Shown piece after piece: positions 44,615-55,315 of a stretch of DNA of 64,000 nt. The notes under the pieces were generated by a model. It ran no database searches, was not told the origin of the DNA, and worked only from the letters and a program-made list of their open reading frames with translations. The DNA lies in NCBI GenBank assembly GCA_029945375.1, contig CM057057.1, forward strand, positions 186,001-250,000. The letters run 5' to 3'. Position numbers and translations under genes: made by a program. This stretch comes from Agaricus subrufescens. Its lineage: Eukaryota > Basidiomycota > Agaricomycetes > Agaricales > Agaricaceae. Numbering within the stretch: the stretch's first letter is position 1; every line of letters starts with the position of its first letter.

Positions 44615-47600
44615 GTAGCTTCGAGGAATTCGAGCCCTGGCTTGAAGGAGAAGCGGCCTGCATCATCAGTCAAGACTCCGACACTAGTCAGCCATATATC
44701 AGTGAGGTCTTGCCGATTCAATCCAACAAGCTAGACGATGAAGAAGTAAAACTAGTATATTTACAGAAGAGCTTGGAAGAAGTAGACCTTCCTGAGAAGG
44801 CAATTTTCAGTCAGTACCTGCAAAACGTCACCACAGACTACCAACCATACCATAAAGTAGTCGCAGTCGAAGAAGATAAACAGTGGAAACCAACCATGGT
44901 GCTAGCTAAGAAATATAAACCCGTGGCGCTAAAAGTAAAACCAGTCCTGGGAGAGCTACCAGCGAAATTCCGCATAGAGCGAGATATAACTGGGGATCCG
45001 TTAGAAGGAATGCCCAAGTTAATGGTAAACCCACCCGAGTTTGAAGCCAAGGGGCGCTATACTCAGGAAAGAAAGGACAAACTAGATACCGCACACGGCG
45101 GAGATTTCTTATGGCCTGAAGAACGAAAGTTAATGCACTGGCTGATCGCCCAGCAGAATGAGTGTTTTGCCTGGGAAGACAGTGAACGAGGTAGCTTCAA
45201 GGAAAAGTACTTCCCAGCAGTAGAAATACCCACAGTGGCACATACCCCATGGGTAGAAAAGCAGTTTAGGATACCCCCAGCCATATACGAGGAAGTCTGT
45301 CGTATAATAAAGCGCAAAATAGATACAGGAGTCTATGAACCATCAAACTCGTCGTACAGGTCTAAATGGTTTTGTGTCTTAAAGAAAGATGGAAAAAGTC
45401 TCCGTCTGGTACACAGTTTAGAACCGTTAAACCGGGTTACGATCGCACATTCAGGGCTTCCTCCAGCTACTGAGGAACTAGCTATGCACTTTGCAGGGAG
45501 AGCCTGTACAGGAGTACTTGATCTGTGGGTCGGGTACGATAACCGTAAACTAGCTAGTTCATCCAGAGATCTCACTACGTTTCAGTCACCCTTCGGAGCC
45601 CTCAGGCTAGTAACTTTGCCGATGGGATGGACAAATTCGGTTCCTATTTTTCATGAGGACGTGACCTTTATACTCAGAGAAGAGATCCCTCAGTATACGT
45701 TGCCCTATATAGATGACGTGCCTATTCGAGGACCCGCTACCAGATACGAACTAGATGGGTCTACTACTAGCTACGAGGTTTTAAAAGAAAACCATGGCAT
45801 CAGACGATTCGTATACGAGCATCTACAGACAGTTAATAGGATCCTACAACGAATGAAATATTCAGGAGGGACCTTCTCCGGTCCCAAGACTACGATATGT
45901 GCAGATTATATCACGATCGTAGGATTTGAGTGCTCATATAAAGGTAGGAAACCTTCTAGGGATGCCATAGGGAAAATACTCCGTTGGGGGGAATGTACCG
46001 ACACTACAGATGTCAGAGCATTCTTAGGGACGGCAGTACAATGCCGAAATCACATTCCTAACTTTGTGACCTTGGCAGCACCTTTATATAATATCTGTAA
46101 GAAGGGTGTACCGTTTATATGGGGGCCAGAGCAGGAACTAGCACAGCAAAGACTAAAAGACAGCATAGCTAGTTGCTTTCATACCCGAAATCCTAAATTT
46201 CCAAGTACTCAGCCGATAGTGTTAGCCGTTGACTCCTCTTGGCGCGCGGTGGGATACTACATCTATCAAAGGGATGAGGAAAATCCGAAGATTATCCATT
46301 ATGTGAAATTCAACTCTATCTTGATGGATGAAAGGCAGCAGAGGTATTCACAACCTAAGAGAGAGTTGTGTGGACTTAGAATGGCGCTAGAAGAAGAAGT
46401 TTATTTGCTCAGAGGAAGCAGAAATCTCATCGTCGAGACGGACGCCAAATATCTACATGGAATGTTAAACAATCCGGGCAAGTTACCTAATGCAACAGTT
46501 AACAGATGGGCGGATTATATCCGAACTAATTTCCAATTAGTTTTACTCCATAAGAAAGGAAAGACTTTTGGACCCGATGGGTTATCTAGACGCAAATGGT
46601 ATCCGGGAGATCCCATAGAACGGCGATTCGACGATGTGTCAGAAGATGACCAAGGAGACTTCGAACTAGTAAAGGAAAACCCGGATGATGAGGATCCCTT
46701 GCCTTTAGAGGACTTCATTGAGGAAATTGATGACAGAACAGGCTTCATACAGCAGATAATGAACGAAGATAGTCTGCTACAGTTAACAATAGCAGAAGCT
46801 AACCAGGTTTTACAATCAGAAATACAGCAGAGACGACAAATGGCTAAGTCCGCAGACTGTCCGGATCCGTTGAGGATATTTCTGAATAACGTAGCAGACA
46901 TGGAGGAACAAGCTACGTATCAAGAACCTGAAGGGCCGACAGTAGATGACGATTCAGACGAAATTAATGCGGAGGAAGATCCTTATGATCAAGATAGGCG
47001 TACTTCCGAAGCAAGGATGCAGGACAGACAATTAACTCGAATAAAAGAATGGCTAGCTAGTAACCCTAGTAATGTCAATACATCGAAAATGTCCCCAGAA
47101 CAAGCGAGGTTCATCAGGGCAGCCTCACATTTCTGGATAGACGATCAAGGACGGCTATTTAGGAAGATATCAGGAACCGGGAACCCACAGCTAGTTGTGG
47201 AAATCGATCAGCGCATGTACATTATGAAACAGTGTCATGACAAGTTAGGACATCGAGGGGTGTACGCAACCAACAAGCTAGTATCGCAGAGATTCTGGTG
47301 GCCAGAGATGGAAGGCGACGTAGCCTGGTACGTCAAGTCCTGCCACCTGTGTCAAGCTAGACAGAAGATGGCAATGGAACTACCGCCAGTAGTAACCCAT
47401 ACACCATCGATATTTCAGATTCTGCATGCCGATACGGTACATATCTCTACAGCCTCCAACGGTTGTAAACATATAGTGCATGGGAGGTGTGCGCTCTCAT
47501 CATGGATGGAAGCCAGAGCATTACGAAAAGAAGATGCCAAGTCTATTGGGGCTTGGCTCTTCGAAGACATAATATGCCGATGGGGTAGCTTAGTCAAAAT

Positions 47601-48420
47601 TGTCACAGATAACGGTGCCCCATTTAGGAAAGCAGTCCGATGGCTAGAGGAGAAATATGGGATTAAAGGAGTAGCTATCTCCCCATATAACTCACAAGCT
47701 AATGGGACAATTGAGAGACCGCATTGGGATCTGCGGCAGATGCTTTACAAGGCTACCGGAGGAGATCTGAAACGATGGTTCTGGGTATTACACCACGTAA
47801 CCTGGGCCGACCGGATAACAGTCAGAAAAGGCACAGGTTGCTCACCATATTTCATGATAACTGGGGCCCAACCAACCATCCCGCTGGATATAGAAGAAGC
47901 AACATGGCTAGTTAGCTACCCTAATAAGATGATATCCACGGCAGAATTGCTAGGGCTACGGGCGCAAGCGCTAGCTAAGCACATCTCGCATGTAGAAGAA
48001 ATGCGACAGAGAATTAGTGAAGAAAAACTTCGACGGGCCTTGCAGCTGGAAGAAGATATGAAACATAAAATAAAAGATTTCAATCTAGGACCAGGAGATT
48101 TGGCTCTAGTAAGAAATTCGGCTATAGAAATGTCAGCAGACAGGAAAATGAAAACTAGATACTTAGGTCCAGTGGTTATCGTCAAAAGGCTTAAAGGAGG
48201 AGCATACCTTGTGGCAGAATATGACGGCTCAGTATGGCAGAATAAGGTGGCAGCCTACAGGATAGTGCCCTATCTAGCTAGGCGAAAAATCGTATTCAGC
48301 GATAAAGTTCGCGGCCTCTTGGACGCTACTGAGGAAGAACTGGAGTTGTTAGAGAAGCAAGAGCTCGAGAGATCTTTAGATGAGGAAAAAGACGTCGAAC
48401 TAGTAGTCTCAACCACTTAA
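44611..48420 (+). CDS. Pol: reverse transcriptase, RNase H, integrase
   Basis: Open frame of 1269 codons from the candidate slip site; no ATG in the first part (44710 is TTG), which supports expression by frameshifting. RT: LPMGWTNSVPIF and the catalytic PYIDDVP near 45706. RNase H: AVDSSWRAVGYY near 46226 and ETDAKYLHGML. Integrase: zinc-binding HDKLGH ... CHLCQ near 47235-47360, catalytic core Asp in HADTVH, Asp in VTDNGAPF and Glu in NGTIERPH. A GPY/F-like module (RYLGPVVIVKRLKGGAYLV) follows; no chromodomain seen. No inactivating mutation was found, so the element looks competent. Confidence 0.94.
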   Translation, partial: LSSFEEFEPWLEGEAACIISQDSDTSQPYISEVLPIQSNKLDDEEVKLVYLQKSLEEVDLPEKAIFSQYLQNVTTDYQPYHKVVAVEEDKQWKPTMVLAKKYKPVALKVKPVLGELPAKFRIERDITGDPLEGMPKLMVNPPEFEAKGRYTQERKDKLDTAHGGDFLWPEERKLMHWLIAQQNECFAWEDSERGSFKEKYFPAVEIPTVAHTPWVEKQFRIPPAIYEEVCRIIKRKIDTGVYEPSNSSYRSKWFCVLKKDGKSLRLVHSLEPLNRVTIAHSGLPPATEELAMHFAGRACTGVLDLWVGYDNRKLASSSRDLTTFQSPFGALRLVTLPMGWTNSVPIFHEDVTFILREEIPQYTLPYIDDVPIRGPATRYELDGSTTSYEVLKENHGIRRFVYEHLQTVNRILQRMKYSGGTFSGPKTTICADYITIVGFECSYKGRKPSRDAIGKILRWGECTDTTDVRAFLGTAVQCRNHIPNFVTLAAPLYNICKKGVPFIWGPEQELAQQRLKDSIASCFHTRNPKFPSTQPIVLAVDSSWRAVGYYIYQRDEENPKIIHYVKFNSILMDERQQRYSQPKRELCGLRMALEEEVYLLRGSRNLIVETDAKYLHGMLNNPGKLPNATVNRWADYIRTNFQLVLLHKKGKTFGPDGLSRRKWYPGDPIERRFDDVSEDDQGDFELVKENPDDEDPLPLEDFIEEIDDRTGFIQQIMNEDSLLQLTIAEANQVLQSEIQQRRQMAKSADCPDPLRIFLNNVADMEEQATYQEPEGPTVDDDSDEINAEEDPYDQDRRTSEARMQDRQLTRIKEWLASNPSNVNTSKMSPEQARFIRAASHFWIDDQGRLFRKISGTGNPQLVVEIDQRMYIMKQCHDKLGHRGVYATNKLVSQRFWWPEMEGDVAWYVKSCHLCQARQKMAMELPPVVTHTPSIFQILHADTVHISTASNGCKHIVHGRCALSSWMEARALRKEDAKSIGAWLFEDIICRWGSLVKIVTDNGAPFRKAVRWLEEKYGIKGVAISPYNSQANGTIERPHWDLRQMLYKATGGDLKRWFWVLHHVTWADRITVRKGTGCSPYFMITGAQPTIPLDIEEATWLVSYPNKMISTAELLGLRAQALAKHISHVEEMRQRISEEKLRRALQLEEDMKHKIKDFNLGPGDLALVRNSAIEMSADRKMKTRYLGPVVIVKRLKGGAYLVAEYDGSVWQNKVAAYRIVPYLARRKIVFSDKVRGLLDATEEELELLEKQELERSLDEEKDVELVVSTT

Positions 48421-48545
48421 CAAAAAGCTAGATTGCGAAACAAACACTAGCTAGGACACGATCTTCAACGGAAAGGACAGGACGGTCTCAGAAGTACAGA
48501 ACTACTACAGTAACCTTGAAAAGGGACAGGGGCTAGGCTAGCTAG

Positions 48546-49880
48546 TTAGGTGCCCTTGTTAAGCATACCCGTCAAAGTATCTTGTTGTTGTGCGAGGAAC
48601 TCGTAACGGCGTACAGAAACTTCCAAGTCCTGAGCAGCCGAAACTAATTGGCCATTAGTGACCAAGTATCTAGCCTCCAAGTTGTGCTTGGATGAGGTCT
48701 TGAGGGCGGCATGGTCGACCTCGAGGGCGGAAGCGGCAAGTCCTTGTACAACACTAAGAAGGCCTTTGCCTAATAGATATGCATCAGTACAGATCATAAA
48801 CTAGCTAGTAGCAGATACCGCACCAGAATGTAACGGGGCAGTTATGGATGCCGCAGTACCCATACCAGTAAGGAGCTGTACAGCGCGTTTGTAAGTCCAG
48901 CTACTAGTATCCAAGCCGGGCACAGTGGCATAAGGAATACGCACCGTCTGGGGACGAATAGGAGATGGCCCCTGAAACGACCAGATAGAGAGGACTAATC
49001 AGGAATGGGTGCGATATCAGAAGTAGTTAGTTGCACGCACCGCAGCAGAACAAGAGTTGCTTCGAGTTCTGGCGGAAGAGGCTTCACTACCTGGGGCAGT
49101 GGGGACGAGAGAAGGAATAGACCCATCATCGTCGATCTCCATGGCCTAGGGGCGATATTAACCACTAGTTAAGAAACAAGAAGAAGATCAGCTTACGTTA
49201 GATGTAGCAGGAAGCTTAGGAGCATTATGAGGAGGGACGACAACGACCTCCTCTTCGCTACCGCTATCGCTACTCTCGACAGTGGCAGAGGACTTAATAG
49301 TCTTAGCATAACGACGCTGAATCCTCATCAGCACCTAATAGAGCAAGTAGCTAGAGGTTTACCTTTTTAGAAGGAGGGACGTTAGACGCCTCAGACCCAG
49401 CCGAGGAACCTTTAGTGCTGATATTGGATACAGGGGTGGCGTTGCCGGACGAGGGACCCTTGGTACGAGTCTTCTGTTCCAGGATCTCAACTAGCCTGGA
49501 GTATACAGTGGGATACTTGTAATCCTTTTCGAAATTGTCCTGCCAGTGGTCGAAACAGCGTTTAGTACGGCCCAGCAATTTGAATATCTCGGGCTTGTCA
49601 ACGGCTGCGGGATCGGACTTGAGCTGCTGTAGCAAGGCAGTCTGTATGGCATCGTTAGATAAAACTAAAATAGGACAAGCTAGCCACAACGCACAGCAGA
49701 ATCAGGCACCAGGGACAAGGCATTGCCTACAGAACCTCGAGTGGTTTGTTTCGACTCGTAGCGATTGACGCGATGGTGATAATTAGTGACATTATCTTCC
49801 AACTCGGTCTTAGCTAGTTGCGTATCGGGACGTAAACCGCCAGAAGGGCCAGTAGGGGCATTGGAAGGGGTCGAAGACAT
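48546..49880 (-). CDS. Antisense gene 2 within the LTR element, unknown function
   Basis: Spliced gene opposite to gag-pol. Start ATG at 49880 (MSSTPSNAPTGPSGGLRPDT), stop TAA at 48546-48548. Likely exons: 49880-49736, 49679-49363, then exons around 49320-49200, 49140-49040 and 48970-48830, and a last exon to 48546; donors and acceptors in the middle are uncertain because one intron would be only 28 nt. The helical middle contains KRCFDHWQDNFEKDYKYPTV; the last exon encodes an Ala/Leu-rich helix ending QQQDTLTGMLNKGT. Acidic and Ser-rich linkers separate them. A TATA box (CTATAAAAGA on the minus strand, 49941-49950) lies 61 bp before the ATG. No family recognised. Confidence 0.6.
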
Positions 49881-49940
49881 GTAGGGCGAATCGAGGGTAG
49901 GGTAGGCGGTTCGATGTCTGAAAATAAACCGAGGAGGGCC

Positions 49941-49950
49941 TCTTTTATAG
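49941..49950 (-). promoter_or_regulatory. TATA box of antisense gene 2
   Basis: CTATAAAAGA on the minus strand, 61-70 bp upstream of the ATG at 49880, in a GC-richer context. Confidence 0.6.
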
Positions 49951-50687
49951 CCGCCTCGACCAGCAAAATCAGATACGAAGCGAACTCGACCCATGGCATC
50001 CTGCTAGCTAGTGAGCGATAATAAAGCATGGGTAGGGGGACTTGTTCACTTCTCGGGTACCTACCGACCACATGCTCCAGAGCACGTAACTTGGTAGTTC
50101 GGAAAAATGTAAGCGGCATTCGCTTAGACCTGCACACTTGTAAAGGACGTGCTAGCTGGTGTCACAAGGGCAACTTATGCACTAAGTGTTCGACGAGGGC
50201 GTCTTAAACATATAGTGGGGGGGAGGGGTAAAAGAGAACCTCCGTAGGTTTTTTCAGGCCAGGCCGTAAGCAGCAAGGGAATATACAAGACCTTTACCTC
50301 GCAAAAAGACAGAAAAGCAACCAGCCTAATGCTGGGAAGAGATCGGCTTCCGATCTACTCTAAAAAGAGGAGCGATCGGATTACAGATAGCCCAATTTCA
50401 AATAACAGAGCGAAATCTCAAAGGTGTGACGCGATGAAATAATTGCCACCAGAAGGAGATAAGTTGTAGTTACGGATCAAGAATCCGATTAGGGCACCAG
50501 CTAGCTGTTTGCGGAAACACAAGCTAGGAACGGAACAACAGAAATTTGAATTCAGTACTTTAACTACGACAGAGATGGGAGTGGATACCCGAGTTAAGTA
50601 CAGATTCAAAACAAGACAACAGCAAGATAAGACAGAAAAATAAAATGAAACCGTGGCAGAAATGGAGACCCCACCAGCAGACGACGA

Positions 50688-52492
50688 TCAAACGGCAGAC
50701 TCGTCCACCACAGCCTTGCCTTTGCCTTTGGACGGCGAGGAGCGAGAAGAGGAGGTAATGGGGACGACGGCCTCAGCGGCCACCTCCTCTTCAGAAGCAT
50801 CTTCATCGGCGGCCTCCTCTCCAGCAAGTTCGTCATTGACAGAATCTTCAGAAGCCTCAGTTGGCTGGCGAAAGTGCATCTCCTGAGCCATCGTATTACG
50901 AGTTGAAAAACTAGCATGAAGGGGGGGCCTCTCCGGGAGGTTACTCCAGTAATGACCGCCACGGTGCAAGTCGTCGGTCTCATGAATAAAGTTCATCATG
51001 TCGCCGTAAGCCTGATAGAGACGAAGAGCGGCTTCATGAGAAGCTTCGGGGGCGCCAGGGGACGGAAAGAATTGTTCACAAATCTCGAAAAGCGTATCGA
51101 GTTGCGAACGATCCTTGACGAGATGGGCGTTGACGAAATAATCGGGATCGTGGGCATGCACTGCTCGAGCTTGCAAAATCTCCGCGGCGTGACAGGCACA
51201 ATCAGACAGAAGACGAGCTTGGGACAATGACAGAAGCTTCTGTTGCATCGTCAATTGAGTGTAACCAACGCTAAGATTGCGCGCGGCAACACGAAGAGCT
51301 AGAAAAGAAGTAAAACCGACAAAATCAGTACAGAAAAAGACCAAAGAGAAAAGACGTACAGGACTCGCTAGAGAGACCATGAGAACGGAGGGCCTCGGCC
51401 AAGAATTGGACCACAGGCGCAGGCTTATTGTGGGAGCAATGGGAACGGCCTTTAGCGCGACAAGTTAAACATGCAGCACCAGCTATAGCAGCGCTGAGTT
51501 CGTCACGCACGTCCGCCGTCGCTGCCCGAGTCTCACCAGAAAGAGTATCGTAAGAATGATCACAGATGTTGAAATTCAACAAACAAGAGATACAACCGCC
51601 ATCCGGGACCGCACGAGAGCAGATATCAGAAGCCATAGTGAAGAGGCTAGCCGTATGATCAAGGATGGGGGTGCCAGCAACAATACCATAGTCCCGTACT
51701 AAGTCGTCGCTACGACGTAAGCCTGTAAAAGAGCAGATCAGCGAAACTAGTTTAAAAAGAAACGGAAGTCTTCAAAACATACCACTGCCACGAACCGGGG
51801 GGGGGTGTTTCTTATCGAATTTGGCCTTCTCAGTGATAGTAAGCAAGGCGCCTTTGCGACGCTCGATAGGGTCCGCCTTCGGAGCTTTCGTTTTGGCAGG
51901 GAGGGTTGTTTTGGACGTGGAAGCGGGAGGAGTAGCTTTGATTTTGGAAGCGGCAGCAGACTGACGCGCAGAGGTGCGAGGAGCTTTAGCGGAAACCACC
52001 TCAGGCGAAACAGAACGAGGGCGCTTCTGGCCGCGGGCTGGGCGCTCAGCAGAATCGTTAGCCAATTCGTCAACGCTTCCTTCGGCAGTTTCATCGGCGG
52101 AATCCTCGCTAGACACCGAACAATCAATAGCATCCCTAGTTAGTATCATCCTAAGGATCGACTCACGGATCAGAAGCAACGGGGTCCTCTACCTCAACAA
52201 CGGGAAGAGGGTCCGGTTCAGCGGCTTGCAACTTCGCCAGTTTCTCGGCGAGGGCAGTCTCCTCAGCGCGAGCTTGTGCGAGTACGCGAGCAGCAGTCTT
52301 TGCAGTCAAAGAGGCCTTCAAAGCCACAAGCGCCGCCGACGGAGGGGCAGATGTAGTAGCAGAAGAAGCGGCGACCTTTTCCTGTTTGATATGGGGCCGA
52401 GACTTAGATTTGGGAGCAGTTTGAGGCTTCGAGGCGACAGTAGACTTGCGAGGCTTGGGTTTAGCAGCAGGCATCGTAGAAGCAGGAGGCAA
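50688..52492 (-). CDS. Antisense gene 1 within the LTR element: Cys-motif protein
   Basis: Four exons, 52492-52167, 52135-51783, 51722-51360 and 51298-50688, with clean GT-AG introns of 31-61 nt joining in frame to 550 residues. The N-terminal ~220 residues are basic and Lys/Ala/Pro-rich with nuclear-localisation-like clusters (GQKRPRSVSP, PIERRKGA). The middle exon has paired cysteine motifs, CISCLLNFNIC and CLTCRAKGRSHC, suggesting metal or nucleic-acid binding; similar paired C-x2-C-x6/7-C motifs occur in unclassified Agaricomycete proteins. The C-terminus is helical, then acidic (EEAADEDASEEEVA), ending in a Ser/Lys-rich tail. A TATA box lies about 36-43 bp upstream of the ATG. Coding on the strand opposite to pol makes it independent of the LTR promoter. 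Function unknown; regulation of the element or the host is conceivable. Confidence 0.82.
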
Positions 52493-52527
52493 GAAACAAA
52501 GGACACGCTACCAAGCCAAGGAAACGT

Positions 52528-52535
52528 TTATATAA
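52528..52535 (-). promoter_or_regulatory. TATA box of antisense gene 1
   Basis: TTATATAA 36-43 bp upstream of the ATG at 52492. The region 52536-53080 upstream shows no coding frame. Confidence 0.6.
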
Positions 52536-53080
52536 GGCGTTCCCGGCCGAGTTGGTAGTTGGCCGAGCCCGTAACCGCCGTACCTAATAAAGCAACGCCA
52601 CCTACCTAATCCTATGCCATCGCAGGAACACGATTAAAATCGGACGAGACAAAAAGCACGGACGAGCTGTTTTGTCCATCCATACCAGTTACAGCGATGT
52701 TTCTGTCTCTACACAAGTGAGCTAGACAGTAAAAAGACAGAAGAATCAGTAGCTATCGAGGAACGGAGGATAAGGTATAAAAATAGAAGCGGAGATAGCG
52801 AGTCCGATCAAGCGATGGAGGATCCGCCAACCCGGGAACTAACTAGTTAACCCCGAGGTCCGAGATCTAAAAATATTCGCCACGTGTACCCAATATTCCG
52901 CACCCCGTAGTTAAAATGACAGGCAGACCGCTAGTTCCTAAAACATCAGCAACACGTGTGGCTAAAAGCACCCGAGGGATTCGCGTAGGCACAAGTCAGT
53001 ATACCAGAAGCATGGCAACAGCCCCGATAAACTCAGAAATATCCAGCAGTTCGATGACTGGGGACAGTCAGCTTATAGTG

Positions 53081-53089
53081 AGGGGGAGA
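53081..53089 (+). other. Polypurine tract
   Basis: AGGGGGAGA directly before the TG of the 3' LTR, the expected plus-strand primer site. Confidence 0.8.
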
Positions 53090-54440
53090 TGATACGGCCC
53101 GCGCCGTTTTACGCGTAGAAATGTACTAGCTAGTATTTACAAGGGTATAACACCCACTAGCCAAGGTGCAGGGTCAGAACCTAACCATCTCTCGACACCT
53201 CAATAGTATCTCTCGTAGTCTGATAAATCCGCCTTGACTCTTATACGGGAAAACTGTACCGTGTAAGGCAAATATAGTCACTAGCTACCAGGAATGATCC
53301 GAGTAGAGGCATTAGATCTGGTGGTGACAACTAATTAGGCCGAAATACGACGATGACGCTCTAACTACCTAGACGAAACGTCGATTTATGCTTAGCGAAA
53401 CTACAGATCACTCCTCCCGAGATATACTATTCGAAGCAGTTGACCCGCAGAAGACATCGGCTCGGACAGGGAACGGCTATCACGCAAACTAGCGAGCTGA
53501 AATCCCATCAGATTATCGTGGACCCACTAGCTAGCCGGACATATCACCGATTAGGATTCTCATCACATATCGATAACGAATCTGAACGGATAGAACGTTC
53601 AGCCAAGCGGCCTTCGGCATTCTGAAACCTGACAACGTACCCATGTGGATGCCAGGGGTAGCACAATGGGGACTAGCTACCATTGTTAGTTGGAAGGGGT
53701 AAGGTGCTAAGCGACGTCAGGCAGCACCTGCTCCAACCATGATGATTGGTGCGGATAGGATCTATCCGTACCCTCAGCCCAGTCCATATGATACCCTTAG
53801 CAATAGTAGAACTACTTTGTTAATATTTGTACGCATAATGTGAATATAAAAACCCTCTAGCTAGCGTCAAGAAAGGCAAGCAATCTCCGGCCCACGTCTA
53901 GCTTTGAGGATCGTGATTTGTAAAGTAGCGATCTAATAAGTGAATAACAACTAGCTTGCGAGAGAGCTTCTAGAAAAACTCAGACTAGTTCAGCAGTTCA
54001 CGTCGGAGACGCTACCCGTTCAGAGAATTCACTAGGTTGACAGTGATACGATAGTTTAAGAGACTAGCTAGGCTACCATCGCACGCTTATATCCAGCAGA
54101 GGTGTAAGTCGGTGCTAGTTTGAGTTGTAATTGCGGAGTCGGTGGATAACTGGCGAGTTAGATCATCGCAGCTCCTCATTAAACGTCATTGGTGCGACTT
54201 AGTTTGGCTACAACGCAGTAGCTAGAGTTCAAAGTTCACGTAGCCCTTCGGCCCGTTCGTAGCTAGAACAAGTTTGAGGATTCTTTTATTTGGAATTCCT
54301 TCTTTATTAACTTTAACTTCGAAATAACCTTTTCTCTTGAACATCTCCCCACGAACTTGCATTTACGAGTACTAGTTAGTGAAGTGTGGTGTGTTTATTA
54401 AACTAGCTACACCCTTAACGTTTCATTTACTACCTCTACA
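53090..54440 (+). repeat. 3' LTR
   Basis: 1351 bp, same length as the 5' LTR and nearly identical, followed by the TCGC target duplication and the resumed host exon. Confidence 0.95.
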
Positions 54441-55315
54441 TCGCCATACTGCTTGCGTTCCCATCCCAAAAGTCCGCGTACAGCCTCTGCGGCTCGGTCA
54501 CATAGCACTTTTTGTGAGCTACAGAAGAATTTCAATAAAATGGACAGGGTAGAGGTCAGGTGAAACGGAACTTACGCAAATACTTCTTCTCTAGTCGGAG
54601 GAAGCAATCGCTTCACAACCTCATCATCAATTCGAGATTGAAAGGCTTGGCGTTCTTCATCGGATAACGTATCGACTTTCATCTGGACAGCATTATTCCA
54701 GTGTCTCAAATAGTTGGGGGGCGTTTTTCCATCAGGTCCTCTCAATGACTTAGCGATTTCGTCTTTGTATTTCGCAACGACAAATCTCTTGATACAAGGT
54801 CTTTTGCCAGAGAGACCTGCAGCGAGATCTGTAGCCTCAGGATCTTCGACGGGGGGCTGTTTTCGTGGAATGGTCGCCTTGTGTTTGCGACACTGGTTCT
54901 TGTACCAGTTCCTAATTTGCTATTTCACGTCAGTAACTTACAATACCAAGTATTTGAACAATGCATACCTCTTCCTCTATCGGCGTCGTCGCGGGCTTAT
55001 TATGGAATAGCGAAGTCATTGATCCGTGCAGTGGTTGTAGAATCCGGGATAAAGCAGCGTTGTACACCGTCAGCTCACACTATAAGACCTCAGAGAACGG
55101 CATACCTTATCCTGCCCAACAAGTGCCCGACGCTCCTTACGAAAATAAGGAATAGCAACCTTGTCGACCCACACTATGAGGGTGTTATACGGGGACGACC
55201 CGTTGTTTGCATTCATAGCGCGACGCATATCTAAACACTCATCTAGGAGCTTTTCGAGTATTGCAGTATCTGCACCGGTAAGGGGCCGCGCGCCACTCGA
55301 GTGGTTTCTGCCCAT

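Larger units (their letters stand above)
40133..54440 (+). mobile_element. 14.3-kb Ty3/gypsy-like LTR retrotransposon with antisense genes
   Basis: LTRs of 1351 bp (40133-41483 and 53090-54440) begin TG and end CA and differ at one position I could find (T in GAATATC near 41382 versus C). They are flanked by TCGC at 40129-40132 and 54441-54444, a 4-bp target duplication. Primer-binding site at 41486, polypurine tract before 53090. Gag, protease and pol occupy 41.5-48.4 kb with integrase after RNase H, which is Ty3/gypsy order. About 4.7 kb between pol and the 3' LTR holds two minus-strand spliced genes. CTAG is strongly over-represented throughout. Confidence 0.95.
38749..55315 (-). pseudogene. 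11-exon host gene of unknown function, split by an LTR retrotransposon
   Basis: Coding blocks on the minus strand: 55315-55106, 55073-54969, 54919-54576, 54518-54445 plus the target copy, then after the element 40132-40069, 40021-39909, 39857-39773, 39720-39622, 39570-39475, 39420-38884, 38833-38749. Leaving out the element and one copy of the 4-bp duplication, the frame is continuous for 603 residues. The N-terminal part contains TPIEEEQIRNWYKNQCRKHK, with the alternating aromatic/basic residues common in an Agaricomycete family of unknown function often found near transposons. The C-terminal part is Pro/Ser/Thr-rich with basic clusters (GTRKARQKRG, RTTRAPRQPQ), suggesting a nuclear protein. 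Exons 39622-39720 and 39475-39570 and their introns are tandem duplicates (ADPAVNSPP / ADPAINNPG). Start chosen as the ATG of exon 1 (MGRNHSSGARPL). Confidence 0.82.
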
